Assembly (NCBI RefSeq): GCF_001657485.1
Contig: NZ_LXFU01000022.1
Location: 1-64,000, forward strand
Reading direction: 5' to 3'
DNA length: 64,000 bases
DNA from: Rhizobium sp. WYCCWR10014
Lineage (GTDB): Bacteria; Pseudomonadota; Alphaproteobacteria; Rhizobiales; Rhizobiaceae
Part shown: positions 1-9,852 of the stretch, piece by piece
Layout of the letters: each line of letters opens with the position of its first letter
Numbering within the stretch: position 1 is the stretch's first letter
Program-made: the position numbers and the translations under genes
The notes under the pieces: generated by a model
What the model was told of the DNA's origin: nothing
The model's input: the letters and a program-made list of their open reading frames with translations, nothing else
Database searches by the model: none

Positions 1-42
1 AACAGAAAGCTTAAAAGCCAGGCTGTGATTGGACATGCAAAA

Positions 43-73
43 CCCCCGAAGGTGGATGTCCAACTTTCGGGGG
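43..73 (-). terminator. Rho-independent terminator after the CheW-like gene
   Basis: Read on the minus strand, an 8-bp perfect stem (CCCCCGAA with TTCGGGGG) encloses a 15-base loop and is followed by TTTTGC. It lies 44 bases beyond the stop codon of the CheW-like gene, as expected for its transcript end. Confidence 0.8.
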
Positions 74-117
74 TCAGTTCAGGGTGGGCGGTTTTTATTG
101 AGAATTATATAGGCCGA

Positions 118-594
118 TCACGCGGCCAGTTCATCCGTCTCGTTTTCCTTGAACATCTTGGCGAGGTTCAGGAAGCAGATCATGCCGTTTTCCGAAGCGA
201 TGATGCCTTCGCAATAGGCCCGGTCGAAGGAGGCGGTCACTTCAGGTACGGGCTGGACCTGGCTGGACGAGATGGTGAGAATGTCCGAGACGCGATCGAC
301 CAGCATGCCGATGACCATGCTGTGAACTTCGGCGACGACGATGGCGCTGCGCTCATTGGCGACGGTGCTCTTCATGCCGAGTTTGAAAGCAAGATCGATG
401 ATCGGGATCACCGAGCCGCGCAGGTTCATGACACCGATGACATCGGCCGGTGCATGCGGGATCGGCGTCGACGGCGCCCAGCCGCGGATTTCGCGGATGG
501 TCGTGGTCTTGACGCAGAATTCCTGGTCATGCAGGCGGAAGGCAATAATTTCGAGCGTATCGCCGCTGAAGTTAGTCGAATTGATCGTGGCCAT
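118..594 (-). CDS. CheW-like chemotaxis coupling protein
   Basis: A 158-residue single-domain CheW protein, a cytoplasmic adaptor that links chemoreceptors to the CheA kinase. The CheW fold covers nearly the whole chain, with the typical LRG-V-PIIDL strand-turn near residue 65 and the V-D-V-D-IL strand near residue 105. The ATG at 594 is preferred over an upstream TTG at 609 because GGGAAG lies just ahead of it. It stands alone, with no che or mcp genes in the window, and has its own terminator. It could serve a second chemosensory cluster elsewhere or be an extra copy; partner receptors cannot be inferred from here. Confidence 0.85.
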   Translation of the reverse strand: MATINSTNFSGDTLEIIAFRLHDQEFCVKTTTIREIRGWAPSTPIPHAPADVIGVMNLRGSVIPIIDLAFKLGMKSTVANERSAIVVAEVHSMVIGMLVDRVSDILTISSSQVQPVPEVTASFDRAYCEGIIASENGMICFLNLAKMFKENETDELAA

Positions 595-851
595 TAGAAT
601 TCTTCCCAACTATCGTAAGCCAGGGCAGAAGCGGATGCGCCACCATTGGCGCGGACAAGCTTTGCCTTCATACCACGCGATGGCTTGCGCTCGGCGAAGC
701 ATCGTTACGGTTGTCGATGACTTTAGCGAAAGAGTGTTGCCCAAATCTAAATTGAAAGACGAGATTGAGAAGGTTTTTGAGCTCGGATGAAGACGAGACG
801 GTTTTGCTGCCAATCTCCTCGAGCCGATATTTTCGCAGTTCTCCGATCTTC

Positions 852-2051
852 TCAGCTTATCGTCTTTTCAATCTGCGAAACCGCCCAATCGACCTGCTCT
901 CTTGATATGACCAGTGGCGGAGCGAGGCGAATCGTGTGGTCGTGGGTGTCCTTGGCGAGAAGGCCGCGCTCCTTCAGCGCATGGCAATATTGCCGTGCGC
1001 CGCCGGCTTCGGGTTCCAGCTCGATGGCCATCATCAGGCCGCGGCCACGCACGTCCCTGACGATGTTCGAGCGGATCGACCTGAGGCCTTCGAGAAAGTA
1101 GTCGCCCGTAACCGCGGCGTTCTCGATCATGCCCTCTTCCGTCAGCACCTTGAGTGCTGCGCGCGCCACTGCGCAGGCGAGTGGATTGCCGCCGAAGGTC
1201 GAGCCGTGCTGGCCGGGCTTCAGCACGCCCAGAACTTCGGAATTCGAAAGCACGGCCGACACCGGATAGAAACCGCCAGACAGCGCTTTGCCGATCAGCG
1301 TCACGTCGGCCTCGATGCCTTCGTGTTCCTCGGCCAGCAGCTTGCCGGTACGGCCGAGGCCGGTCTGGATCTCGTCGAGGATGAGGGTGACGTTGTTATC
1401 AGTGCAAAGCTCACGGATGCGAGTGAAATAGCCCGCCGGCGGGATGATGACGCCGGCTTCGCCCTGGATCGGCTCAATCAGGGCGGCCACGGTATTGCCG
1501 TTGATTGCGGCGGCGAAAGCCTCGGCATCGCCGAAGGGAATGGTGCGGAAACCTGACGTGTAGGGGCCGAAACCGCTGCGGGCCTCGGGATCTGTCGAGA
1601 AGCTGATGATGCTCAGCGTCCGGCCATGGAAATTATCGGCGCAGACGATGATCTCCGCCTTGCCCTCCGGCACGCCCTTGACCTCGTATCCCCATTTGCG
1701 CACCGCCTTGATGGCGGTCTCCACCGCTTCGGCACCGGAATTCATCGGCAAGATCTTGTGCGATCCGGTGAGAGCCGCGAGCTCTTCGTAGAGATAGGCG
1801 AGCTGATCGTTGCGGAAGGCGCGAGAGGTGAGCGTCAGCCTGCCCGCCTGCTCGACCATGGCGGCGAGGATCTTCGGATGGCAATGGCCCTGGTTGACGG
1901 CGGAATAGGCCGAGAGGCAATCGAGATAACGGTTGCCGTCGGTATCCCAGACATAAACACCTTCGCCACGCGTCAGCACCACGTCGAGCGGCTTGTAGTT
2001 ATGGGCGCCGAGCCGTTGTTCCGTGGCGATCAGTTTTTCCGAAGTGTTCAT
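852..2051 (-). CDS. rocD: Ornithine aminotransferase
   Basis: A 399-residue class III PLP aminotransferase that moves the delta-amino group of ornithine to 2-oxoglutarate, giving glutamate semialdehyde. The sequence shows the [11 protein letters not shown] cofactor-binding turn, the [12 protein letters not shown] segment, and [13 protein letters not shown] with the likely PLP lysine. Length matches bacterial RocD. It lies 76 bp downstream of arginase on the same strand, so the two enzymes form an arginine to ornithine to glutamate route, probably cotranscribed. A mosaic hairpin element sits in the gap between them. Acetylornithine aminotransferase is the main alternative, but pairing with arginase favours RocD. 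Confidence 0.93.
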   Translation of the reverse strand: MNTSEKLIATEQRLGAHNYKPLDVVLTRGEGVYVWDTDGNRYLDCLSAYSAVNQGHCHPKILAAMVEQAGRLTLTSRAFRNDQLAYLYEELAALTGSHKILPMNSGAEAVETAIKAVRKWGYEVKGVPEGKAEIIVCADNFHGRTLSIISFSTDPEARSGFGPYTSGFRTIPFGDAEAFAAAINGNTVAALIEPIQGEAGVIIPPAGYFTRIRELCTDNNVTLILDEIQTGLGRTGKLLAEEHEGIEADVTLIGKALSGGFYPVSAVLSNSEVLGVLKPGQHGSTFGGNPLACAVARAALKVLTEEGMIENAAVTGDYFLEGLRSIRSNIVRDVRGRGLMMAIELEPEAGGARQYCHALKERGLLAKDTHDHTIRLAPPLVISREQVDWAVSQIEKTIS

Positions 2052-2080
2052 GGCCGTTCTCCCTCTAGTTTTATTTCAAC

Positions 2081-2125
2081 GCATGTCGTTATCGCAAAAC
2101 CGCTGCACACTGTTGCTCGACATGC
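2081..2125. repeat. Rhizobial intergenic mosaic element, single-hairpin copy (A)
   Basis: Perfect arms GCATGTCG and CGACATGC enclose an inner imperfect stem around GCAAAACCGCTGCACAC. The same core recurs at about 54747-54797 and 38480-38525. The element ends two bases from the arginase stop codon, so it lies in the 3' part of the arginase message, between arginase and rocD. Confidence 0.75.
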
Positions 2126-2127
2126 TC

Positions 2128-3063
2128 TTATGCGGCGCGTGTCGGACGATCGAAGATGCGGCGGCCGAAGAGGCTTGCCGTCAGCTCCACCAGGATGCGG
2201 GCGCTCTTGCCGCGATCGTCGAGAAACGGATTGAGCTCGACGAGATCGAGCGACGAGACGAGGCCGCTGTCCGAAAGCATTTCCATCACCAGATGCGCCT
2301 CGCGAAAGGTCGCACCGCCAGGCACCGTCGTGCCGACGCCCGGGGCAATCTCGGGATCGAGGAAATCGAGGTCGAGGCTGACATGCAGCAGGCCGTTCGC
2401 CTTGGTGACGACATCGAGGATCTCACGCATGATGGCGCCGATGCCCTGCTCGTCGATCGCGCGCATGTCGAAGACGTTGACGCCGTGTTCGTGGATTTCC
2501 TCGCGCTCGCGCGCATCGACCGAACGGATGCCGACCTGGAAGACATTCTTCGGATCGACGAACGGACGGTCCTTCAGCAGGATGTCGGCGAACTCCGCCT
2601 CGCCGCAGAAGAAGGCGACGGGCATGCCGTGAATATTGCCGGAGGGCGACGTCGCCGGAGAATTGAAATCGGCATGGGCATCGAGCCAGAGCACGAAGAG
2701 CGGGCGGCCTTTGCCGGCGGCATAGCGGGCCATGCCGGAAACGCTGCCCATGGAAAGGCTGTGGTCGCCGCCGAGAATGAGCGGAAAACGGCCGGAGGCG
2801 GCCACATCGTGGACGCTGCTTTCGAGGGCGCGCGTGAAGGCCCCGACGATCCTCAGATTATGGGCCTTCGGGTGGTTCGGCAGGTCCATCGCCGGCACGA
2901 TCCTGAGATCGCCGATATCGGCGACGTCATGGCCAAGCTCGATCAGCGTCTGGTCGACGCCGGCAATGCGCAGGGCCGCAGGGCCCATGGCAGCCCCTCT
3001 GCGGCCGGAGCCTTCTTCCAGCGGCGCGCCGATGAGGGTGACAGATCGCGATTGCGCATTCAT
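2128..3063 (-). CDS. rocF: Arginase
   Basis: A 311-residue ureohydrolase that splits arginine into ornithine and urea in the cytoplasm. All manganese-ligand motifs are visible: GGDHSLSMGSVSG, DAHADFNSP, and SLDLDFLDPEIAPGVGTTVPGG, the last also marking a true arginase rather than agmatinase. The start has CGGAG eight bases upstream. It is followed by ornithine aminotransferase on the same strand and faces a divergent Lrp-type regulator across 124 bp. In related rhizobia and agrobacteria this arrangement gives arginine- or ornithine-inducible catabolism; that regulation is inferred here. Confidence 0.95.
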   Translation of the reverse strand: MNAQSRSVTLIGAPLEEGSGRRGAAMGPAALRIAGVDQTLIELGHDVADIGDLRIVPAMDLPNHPKAHNLRIVGAFTRALESSVHDVAASGRFPLILGGDHSLSMGSVSGMARYAAGKGRPLFVLWLDAHADFNSPATSPSGNIHGMPVAFFCGEAEFADILLKDRPFVDPKNVFQVGIRSVDAREREEIHEHGVNVFDMRAIDEQGIGAIMREILDVVTKANGLLHVSLDLDFLDPEIAPGVGTTVPGGATFREAHLVMEMLSDSGLVSSLDLVELNPFLDDRGKSARILVELTASLFGRRIFDRPTRAA

Positions 3064-3187
3064 TTTGGAGGGCTCCGTGTTGAGGCCTGTTTCGGCCGAT
3101 AGTGGGATAAAGGGCTGGCGGCAAAAAGATGGAAAAGTGTCAGAAATGGACTATGATTGCGCAGATTGATAAACCTATTTTGACAAA

Positions 3188-3625
3188 GTGATCAGCGTGG
3201 ACGATCTCGACACCGAACTTCTGAGTGCACTTCGCCATAACGCCCGGATTTCCGTCTCCTCGCTTGCAGCGATGACCGGCGCATCGCGGGCAACGGTTGC
3301 CGCCCGGATCGACCGGCTGGTGGCCAGCGGCACCATCGTCGGCTTCACCATCCGCACCGGTCATGAGACGCGCTCCGCCGGCGTGCGCGCCATCGTCATG
3401 ATCGAGGTGCTTGGCAAGCTCGCCGACAGGGTGGCCGATCAGTTGCGGGGCCTGCCGCAGGTGCGCGCACTGCACAGCACCAATGGCAAATGGGATTTCG
3501 TCGCCGAGCTCGAGGATCGTGACCTCGCCGCCTTCGACGAGACGCTGCGTCGCATCCGGCTGGTCAACGGCATCAATTCGACCGAGACCAATATCCTTCT
3601 CAAGACCAGCAAAACCGGTTTCTAA
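3188..3625 (+). CDS. Lrp/AsnC-family regulator, probably of arginine catabolism
   Basis: A 145-residue regulator with an N-terminal winged HTH (LDTELLSALRHNARISVSSLA to about residue 60) and a C-terminal RAM ligand-binding domain (IVMIEVLG through VNGINSTETNILL). The reading frame opens with GTG; a second in-frame GTG at 3197 is equally possible because neither has a clear ribosome binding site. It is divergent from arginase, so it is the obvious candidate activator for the arginase-rocD unit, sensing arginine or ornithine. That role rests on position, not on a recognised operator. Confidence 0.88.
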   Translation: MISVDDLDTELLSALRHNARISVSSLAAMTGASRATVAARIDRLVASGTIVGFTIRTGHETRSAGVRAIVMIEVLGKLADRVADQLRGLPQVRALHSTNGKWDFVAELEDRDLAAFDETLRRIRLVNGINSTETNILLKTSKTGF

Positions 3626-3684
3626 GCCGGCTTAAAGCTCGTGCATGCTGTCCTCAAACTGTGCACAGCTTCGGGCGAGATGCT

Positions 3685-6600
3685 TCAATATTCCCGTTCG
3701 TAGACAATCCCGGCTTCGCCCTCACCGTTGCCACCGGCCCCCCCGCGCAGCTTGACACCGCGGCCGACATCGAGGTTGATCACCGCCTTGGCGCCGGCCG
3801 AACCGCCCTGCTGCAATTCAAAATAGGTGCGATCGTTGAGATAGCGGCCGACGCTGACGCTCGTCTGGCCCTTGGAATCGGTGCTGACGTCGAAATCGTC
3901 GACGCCGAGCTGGTTGCGCAGGCCTTCGAAAAGCGAGGTGGAGCGGTTACCGGCCAGCTGACTGACAGCGTCGGCGAGCTGGGCGATCTGCACCGGCGAG
4001 AGCTTCGACATCGACTGGCCGAAGATCAGCTGCGCCAGCACCTCGTCCTGCGGCAGTTGGGGCGAGGAGGAAAAGGTGATCGCAGGGTCGGTAGCGAGGC
4101 CGGCGACGTCGACCGTCAGCGTCGTCGAGCCGGAGTCCGAGGTCGCTTCCATATCGAGCGCCGGCGTCAGGTCGCCGGCGAAGGTGATTCTGCTTTTGTC
4201 GGAAAAATCCAGCCGGCGGTTGAGGATGGTCATGCGGCCGCGGCGCATGGTGAACCCACCGGTCACGATGGGTGCTGCCGCCGTTCCGCGGATCGTCACC
4301 AAGCCGCCAAGCTCGGCATCGATGCCGCGGCCGCGCACGAAGATATGCGAGGGCGCGTCGATTTCGAGATCCAGCGTGATCACGGAGGATTTCTCTCCGG
4401 GTTTCTGCTCGCCGTCATCCCGCAACTGCGCAAGTACAGCCCGCGGCGCATTCTTATGCCGAATGTCGATTTCTCTCAGCGAGGTGGGCAATTTTTCCGG
4501 GACCGTGATCGAGGTTTTGTCCAGTCGAAGCTTGCCGCTCAGCGTCGCATTGGTGATCGGCCCGCGCAGGCCGACCGTGCCATTGACTGTCGAGACGACA
4601 AGGGTTCCATCGACATAGACCGCCTTGTCGAGCTTGATCGAAATGTCAGCGGGAAAGCCTCCGGCCGGCTGGATGCCGATGGTGCCGCTGGCCGAAATCG
4701 TGCCGCCGCCGCCAAGGCTGCCGGTGAGGCGCGATATCACGGCCTGGCTGCCATTGAAGGTCACGGTCGCCGTCAGATTGTTGACGGCCATATTGCGCCG
4801 AACGTCCACGAGCTTTGCGCCATTGGTCGAGACAGTGCCGTTGATGACGGGTGCTGCGGCCGTTCCGCCGATCTGGAGATTGACGGTGGCGACGCCGTCC
4901 GCGACGAGGCCCTGTTGCGCAAGCGGAGCGCCGAGCACGGCGAAAGGAAGATTGCCTGTGAAGCGCATGTCGATGGCGCGACCGCCTGTGATGACGACGC
5001 TGCCGCCGCCCTTCAGCGACATGCCGGCGTCACCGGCAAGGCTGGTATCGACCGTCAGTCTGTTTCCGGCAAGTTTGCCTGATGCGCCGATGCTGATTGG
5101 CGAAAGGCCGGCACCTTTTGTCTGGCTCGTCGCTGCGTTCTTCCAATCAACCTTGAAGTCGACGGAGGGGGCCGATAGCGCGCCGGTGGCCTTTACGGTC
5201 GCCGAGACCGCGCCCTCGGCTGCAAGGCCGGGAACAAAGCCGTTGGCAATGCCGGCCGGAAGATTGGTGGTACTCGCCGTGACATCGAGCGACCGGATCG
5301 AGGTGCCTGCTATGGCGAGATTGCCGGCAGCTTTCAGCGCAATGCCGCCGCCGCCGTTGAGGGCGGCATCGAAATCCAGCCTGTCACCGGTGTATTTTCC
5401 CGTCGCCGCCAGCGCAAGGCGGGAAAGGCCGGCAGCCTTGGTGTGGCTGGTCGCGGCGTCTTTCCAGTCGAGCTTGAAATCGACGATCGGATTTGCCGGC
5501 GTTCCCGACGTTATAGCACTTGCCGAAAGCGTGCCTTCGGCACCGAGTCCTGGAACGAAGGCATTTGCGATATTTGCCGGCAGCGCCGGAATATCGGCAT
5601 TGATCGAAAGGTCCCGGATAGCCGTTCCCGCGATCGTCACGCCGCCCGTCGCCTTGGCCAACACGCCGTCCTTGCCGGCGAGGTTGGCGTCGAAATCGAC
5701 CCTGTCATTGGCGAACTTGCCGGACGCCGCAGCATTCAGGCCCGAAAGGCCGCTGCTCTTGGTCTGGGCGGTCGCAGCGTTCTTCCAGTCGAGTTTGAAA
5801 TCGACGGCCGGTTTCGGAAGTGCTCCGGAGGCAGATGCCGTTCCTGACAGGGTGCCCTCTGCGCCAAGACCCGGGACGAAGCCGTTGGCGAGGCCTGCCG
5901 GCAGGTTGGCAAGATCGGCCTTGACGTCGAGCGTTTTAACCGAGGTGCCTGATATCGCGACGTTGCCGGCGGCCTTCAGCGAGAGGCCGTCCTTGCCGGC
6001 GAGATTGGCATTGAAATCGAGCCGGTCGTCGGTGAAGCGTCCGGATGTGGTGAGCGCGAGGCCCGAGAGATGAGCGCTTCTGGTCTGGCTGGTCGCAGCA
6101 TCCGTCCAGTCGAGCTTGAAGTCGGCTTTCGGTGCGGCGAGTGTCCCTGAGGCGGACGCAGTGCCGGATATCGTGCCGCCGGCCGCCAGATTGGGAACGA
6201 AGGCATTTGCGAGACTGGCCGGAAGCTTGGCGATCTCGGCATCGACCTTGATGCTGTCGATCGCCGTACCGGCCAATGCGACATTGCCCATGGCCTTCAG
6301 TGAGAGGTCTTTAGCGCCGCTGACTGCAGCATTGAAATCAAGCTTGTTTTCGGCAAATTTTCCCGATGCTGTTACGCCGATCGCGGCAAGGCCGGCACGT
6401 TTCGTGTGGCTCGTCGCAGCATCCTTCCAATTGAGATCGAAATTGGCGGTCGGAGCGGAGAGCGACCCGCTGGCCGAGATCGTTCCTGAGATCGCGCCTT
6501 CGGCGGCGAGATCGGGGACGAAGCTGTTTGCGATAGTTGCCGGGATATTTGCCAGCGCTGCATCGACCGTGACGTTGCCGATCGTCGTGCCCGTGATGGC

Positions 6601-9600
6601 GACATTGCCGTTTGCCTTCAGCGAGAGGCTGTTGGCGCCACCGATTACGGTGTCGAAATCGAGCTTGTTGTCGGCGAATTTTCCGGATGCCTTGACGGCG
6701 AGGTCGGCAAGGCCCGCACGCCTCGTATGGCTCGTCGCAGCACGTTTCCAAGCGAGATCGAAATTGGCGGTGGGATTAGCGAGGGAGCCGGAGGCCGCCA
6801 GTTTTCCCGTAATCGTGCCTTCGGCGGCGAGATCGGGAACGAAACCATTGGCGATGCGGGCAGGCAGATTGAGGATATCGGCGTCGACATCGAGCACCGG
6901 CGCCTTTGGGTCGGCGAGCGTGACATTGCCGGCAGCCTTGAGCGACAGGCCGTCATTGCTGCCGACCGTCGTGTCGAAATCGAGCTTATTGTCGGTGAAT
7001 TTGCCGCCGGCGGTGATGCCGAGCGGTGCCAGACCCGCCCCTTTCGTCTGGCCCGTCGTCGCATCTTTCCAGTCGAGCTTGAAGTCGGCGACGGGTGCTG
7101 CCGGCGTTCCGGTCACGGCAATGGTTCCGGAGATCGTACCGCCGGCAGACAGGTTCGGCACGAAACCGTTGGCAAGCGCTGCCGGCAGCTCGCGAACGTC
7201 CGCATCGATATTCAGCGTTTCGCCGGCGGAACCAGTGACGGTCAGCGAACCGGTGCCGGTCTTCAGCGTCAGTCCGCTCAGGCTAGCGGCACCGCCGCCG
7301 ATGGCGACCTGCGTCGGTGCGGCAAGCTCGATCGGGATATTGCGGGGGCTCGCCGAGAAGCGATCGAGGTTCAGGTGCATCGTACCGCCCGCCGCTTCGA
7401 TATTGCCGGCGGCCAACACGGGATTGCCGTCATAGGCAGCATCAAGATCGAAATCGGTATGGTCTTGCTGCTTGGTAAAATCGAGCGAAAGGCCGGCGAG
7501 CCTGTTCGTTCCGGCACTCACCTCCTCGGCCTTGACCGTGCCGTTTGCCGCAAGGGCTTTGAGATCGCTGACCGTGACATCGATATCCGGCTTGACGATC
7601 GCAAGCGTATCACGGCGGATCGAGTCGCCGGTCGCAAGCAGCTTGAGCGCAATCCTGCCGCCATCGCTGCTGACGCCGAGCGAGCCTTTGAGATCGCCTT
7701 CGGCCTTCTGTCCGCCGAGTGCGGCGAGCAGGCCGATATTGGGGAAATCGAAGGTCAGCGCGCCTGTCGGCTCAAGGGAGGACGAGAATTCCACATTGCC
7801 GGTCAGCCGGTTGCCGCCGATGTCGGCGGTCAGCGCCGGAATGCTCGTCTTGCCGTCCTGCGAGCGGATGTCGCCGTTGATGCCGATCGGCTGGCCATCG
7901 ATCGTGCCGGTGGCGGTGATCCTGCCCTGCGGGGCCTTGGGATCGGCGAGACCCGACAGGTCGATATTGAGGTTGCCGAGCACGCGGTCGGCCATTTCAA
8001 GGCTGGGCGCCTTGAGATTGGCCGTGACGGAGATTGCCGGGAGCTCACCTCCCACTCTCAACGCATAACCCGCCCCGCCGCTGGCGCCGGGGATGAGTTT
8101 GCCGATGTCAGGCAACCGGCCGGAGAGATCGGCGTTCAACATCCCGCCGTCGAGCGCGACGTTGCCAGCGGCTTCGAGCGTACCGGACTTCAGGACGAGA
8201 TTGGACAGCGCAAATTTCGACGGGATGGTGCCGACCACCTGGCTTTCGAGCGAGATCGGTCCGTCGAACCTTTCTGTTGCCGCAGCCGGCAGGGCTGCCG
8301 GGTTGATGGTGAGCTTGAGGTTACCGGTCAGCGCTTGGTCTGTCAGCCGATAGGAGCCGTTGAGGCTGCCGTTGATATTGGCGCTTTCGACGGTGGTGCC
8401 GTTGAAGCCGATACCACTGGGCGAGATCTGCAGCGGCGAGGCGATGGTGATCGGGCCTTGGACCGCACGATTGAGGTTCGGCTCGGCAAAGGTCGCGTCG
8501 CCGGCAACAAGGCGCAGTTGGACGCTGCCGGAACGGGCGGCGAGATTGAAGGCGTCGCTCTTTGCCGTCAGCTTGACGTTGCCGATGTCGGCCTGCGGAA
8601 GGTTTGCGGTGTCGAGCGAGCCGCTGACATTCAGTCGGGCGGCCTGCGCATCGCCTGTGAGCGCCAGGTTGAGGCCTGATATAAGAAAGCGCGCTTCGCC
8701 TTCGGCGAGCGGCCAGCGGAAATCGACAGGCCCCGACGTGCCGAGCAGATTGGCGTTCAGGCTGTTGTTGCCGGCTGGATCGAGGGTGCCGGAGGCGGCG
8801 ATCACGACGCTGCCGGTGGCGATATTGCCGGTCTGGATATCGATCTTACCGTGATCGTCGAAGGTGGTGGCAAGATCGATATTGGTCTGGCCGGCAAAAA
8901 GCGGCCGGAATGCCGATGGAAGCAGCGAGCTCAGGTCACCGCCGCCCTTGAGATCGAGGTGGTGCAGCCCGTCTTCGCTGATCTGATGCCGGGCCTCGAT
9001 TGCGGCGCGCTGCTGCCCGTCGAGGGCAGCCTGCAATTTGCCTTTCCAATCGGAGATCGGCCCCTGGCCATCGAGATCGATGTTGACGGCCGGGCTGTCC
9101 GGCAGGCCGAGAAAGCCCGCCAGCAGTCCGCCCTTCGGCTCGGACAGCTGTGCCTTCAGCCGCAGCCGGTTTTCGGCTGGCGCAAAAGCGATGTCGGCGG
9201 CAAGCCGCGCATCCGGAACCGCGTGACGGCTGACATTGACGACGGCCTCGCCGCCATCGCCGTTCGCCGAAAGGCTGCCTTCGGCGGCGAGCGCAAAGGC
9301 GCGGCCGGCAAGGGGTGCGGCAAGGTTGATATCGGGCAGCGCGATGCGCTCTACATCGACTTTGATCGGAAGGCGGAATCCGCCGGAATTTTCTGCCTTG
9401 GGCCGCGAGGGCAGGGTGCGTACCGGCTTGCGCAGCACGTTGATCGCTTCGATCTCGAAGCGTTTGGCATGGAAGGTTCCGGTCAGCAGCGCAAGCGGAT
9501 TCCAGTCGATCGCGACGCCATGAATTTCCGCAAAGACGCCCCTGGTGTCGGAAATGGAGATCTCGGCGGCGCGAAGCCCGCCGGTCAAAAGGCCTTGCGG

Positions 9601-9798
9601 TTCGCGAACCTCGATCGTCATGTCGCGATTGGACAGTGTGGAGGCTATCTTTTCGGTGACGATGCGGGCGCCAAAACTGGTGAAGCCGAAGATCGCCAGT
9701 GCTACGACCGCGAGAATCAACGTGGCACCGACGACATAGCCGGTGAGCCGTACGACCCAGTTGACGATTTTTGTCAGCGTTTGCATTGGCGCGGACAC
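3685..9798 (-). CDS. tamB: TamB-family inner-membrane translocation and assembly protein
   Basis: A 2037-residue protein with one N-terminal membrane helix (residues about 10-40), a very long periplasmic beta-rich body and a conserved C-terminal DUF490 domain (motifs near RGRIDAELGG and LDFSDKSRITFAGDL). TamB spans the periplasm and works with TamA; the family belongs to the bridge-like AsmA group, implicated in phospholipid transport and outer-membrane protein insertion. It is much longer than the 1259-residue E. coli protein. Much of the extra length is an array of seven 107-residue repeats at residues about 871-1616. The chosen start is GTG with GGGG just upstream; an ATG at 9786 is the alternative. 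It lies 54 bp downstream of tamA. Confidence 0.93.
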   Translation of the reverse strand: MSAPMQTLTKIVNWVVRLTGYVVGATLILAVVALAIFGFTSFGARIVTEKIASTLSNRDMTIEVREPQGLLTGGLRAAEISISDTRGVFAEIHGVAIDWNPLALLTGTFHAKRFEIEAINVLRKPVRTLPSRPKAENSGGFRLPIKVDVERIALPDINLAAPLAGRAFALAAEGSLSANGDGGEAVVNVSRHAVPDARLAADIAFAPAENRLRLKAQLSEPKGGLLAGFLGLPDSPAVNIDLDGQGPISDWKGKLQAALDGQQRAAIEARHQISEDGLHHLDLKGGGDLSSLLPSAFRPLFAGQTNIDLATTFDDHGKIDIQTGNIATGSVVIAASGTLDPAGNNSLNANLLGTSGPVDFRWPLAEGEARFLISGLNLALTGDAQAARLNVSGSLDTANLPQADIGNVKLTAKSDAFNLAARSGSVQLRLVAGDATFAEPNLNRAVQGPITIASPLQISPSGIGFNGTTVESANINGSLNGSYRLTDQALTGNLKLTINPAALPAAATERFDGPISLESQVVGTIPSKFALSNLVLKSGTLEAAGNVALDGGMLNADLSGRLPDIGKLIPGASGGAGYALRVGGELPAISVTANLKAPSLEMADRVLGNLNIDLSGLADPKAPQGRITATGTIDGQPIGINGDIRSQDGKTSIPALTADIGGNRLTGNVEFSSSLEPTGALTFDFPNIGLLAALGGQKAEGDLKGSLGVSSDGGRIALKLLATGDSIRRDTLAIVKPDIDVTVSDLKALAANGTVKAEEVSAGTNRLAGLSLDFTKQQDHTDFDLDAAYDGNPVLAAGNIEAAGGTMHLNLDRFSASPRNIPIELAAPTQVAIGGGAASLSGLTLKTGTGSLTVTGSAGETLNIDADVRELPAALANGFVPNLSAGGTISGTIAVTGTPAAPVADFKLDWKDATTGQTKGAGLAPLGITAGGKFTDNKLDFDTTVGSNDGLSLKAAGNVTLADPKAPVLDVDADILNLPARIANGFVPDLAAEGTITGKLAASGSLANPTANFDLAWKRAATSHTRRAGLADLAVKASGKFADNKLDFDTVIGGANSLSLKANGNVAITGTTIGNVTVDAALANIPATIANSFVPDLAAEGAISGTISASGSLSAPTANFDLNWKDAATSHTKRAGLAAIGVTASGKFAENKLDFNAAVSGAKDLSLKAMGNVALAGTAIDSIKVDAEIAKLPASLANAFVPNLAAGGTISGTASASGTLAAPKADFKLDWTDAATSQTRSAHLSGLALTTSGRFTDDRLDFNANLAGKDGLSLKAAGNVAISGTSVKTLDVKADLANLPAGLANGFVPGLGAEGTLSGTASASGALPKPAVDFKLDWKNAATAQTKSSGLSGLNAAASGKFANDRVDFDANLAGKDGVLAKATGGVTIAGTAIRDLSINADIPALPANIANAFVPGLGAEGTLSASAITSGTPANPIVDFKLDWKDAATSHTKAAGLSRLALAATGKYTGDRLDFDAALNGGGGIALKAAGNLAIAGTSIRSLDVTASTTNLPAGIANGFVPGLAAEGAVSATVKATGALSAPSVDFKVDWKNAATSQTKGAGLSPISIGASGKLAGNRLTVDTSLAGDAGMSLKGGGSVVITGGRAIDMRFTGNLPFAVLGAPLAQQGLVADGVATVNLQIGGTAAAPVINGTVSTNGAKLVDVRRNMAVNNLTATVTFNGSQAVISRLTGSLGGGGTISASGTIGIQPAGGFPADISIKLDKAVYVDGTLVVSTVNGTVGLRGPITNATLSGKLRLDKTSITVPEKLPTSLREIDIRHKNAPRAVLAQLRDDGEQKPGEKSSVITLDLEIDAPSHIFVRGRGIDAELGGLVTIRGTAAAPIVTGGFTMRRGRMTILNRRLDFSDKSRITFAGDLTPALDMEATSDSGSTTLTVDVAGLATDPAITFSSSPQLPQDEVLAQLIFGQSMSKLSPVQIAQLADAVSQLAGNRSTSLFEGLRNQLGVDDFDVSTDSKGQTSVSVGRYLNDRTYFELQQGGSAGAKAVINLDVGRGVKLRGGAGGNGEGEAGIVYEREY
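4951..7188 (-). repeat. Seven tandem 321-bp repeats inside tamB
   Basis: The motif L-P-A-x-x-A-N-x-F-V-P recurs seven times at an exact 321-bp (107-residue) step, with anchor codons at 7157, 6836, 6515, 6194, 5873, 5552 and 5231. Each unit also carries a D-F-x-L-x-W-K-x-A-A-T-x-x-T-K segment and a G-K-F-x-x-N-x-L-D-F segment. The last unit is about three residues shorter. A diverged eighth unit (LPFAVLGAPL) follows at about 4950. DNA identity between units is visibly lower than protein similarity. Confidence 0.92.
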
Positions 9799-9852
9799 TA
9801 CCCCGTTTTCATGACGGCTCGCAGATCGGAATACACGGGGAAATCGGCAATC

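Noticed and set aside
4951..7188. Regular 321-bp repeats considered as a CRISPR-like or satellite array
   Set aside because: Units are too long, have no short identical repeats with unique spacers, and keep an open reading frame with conserved protein motifs inside tamB.
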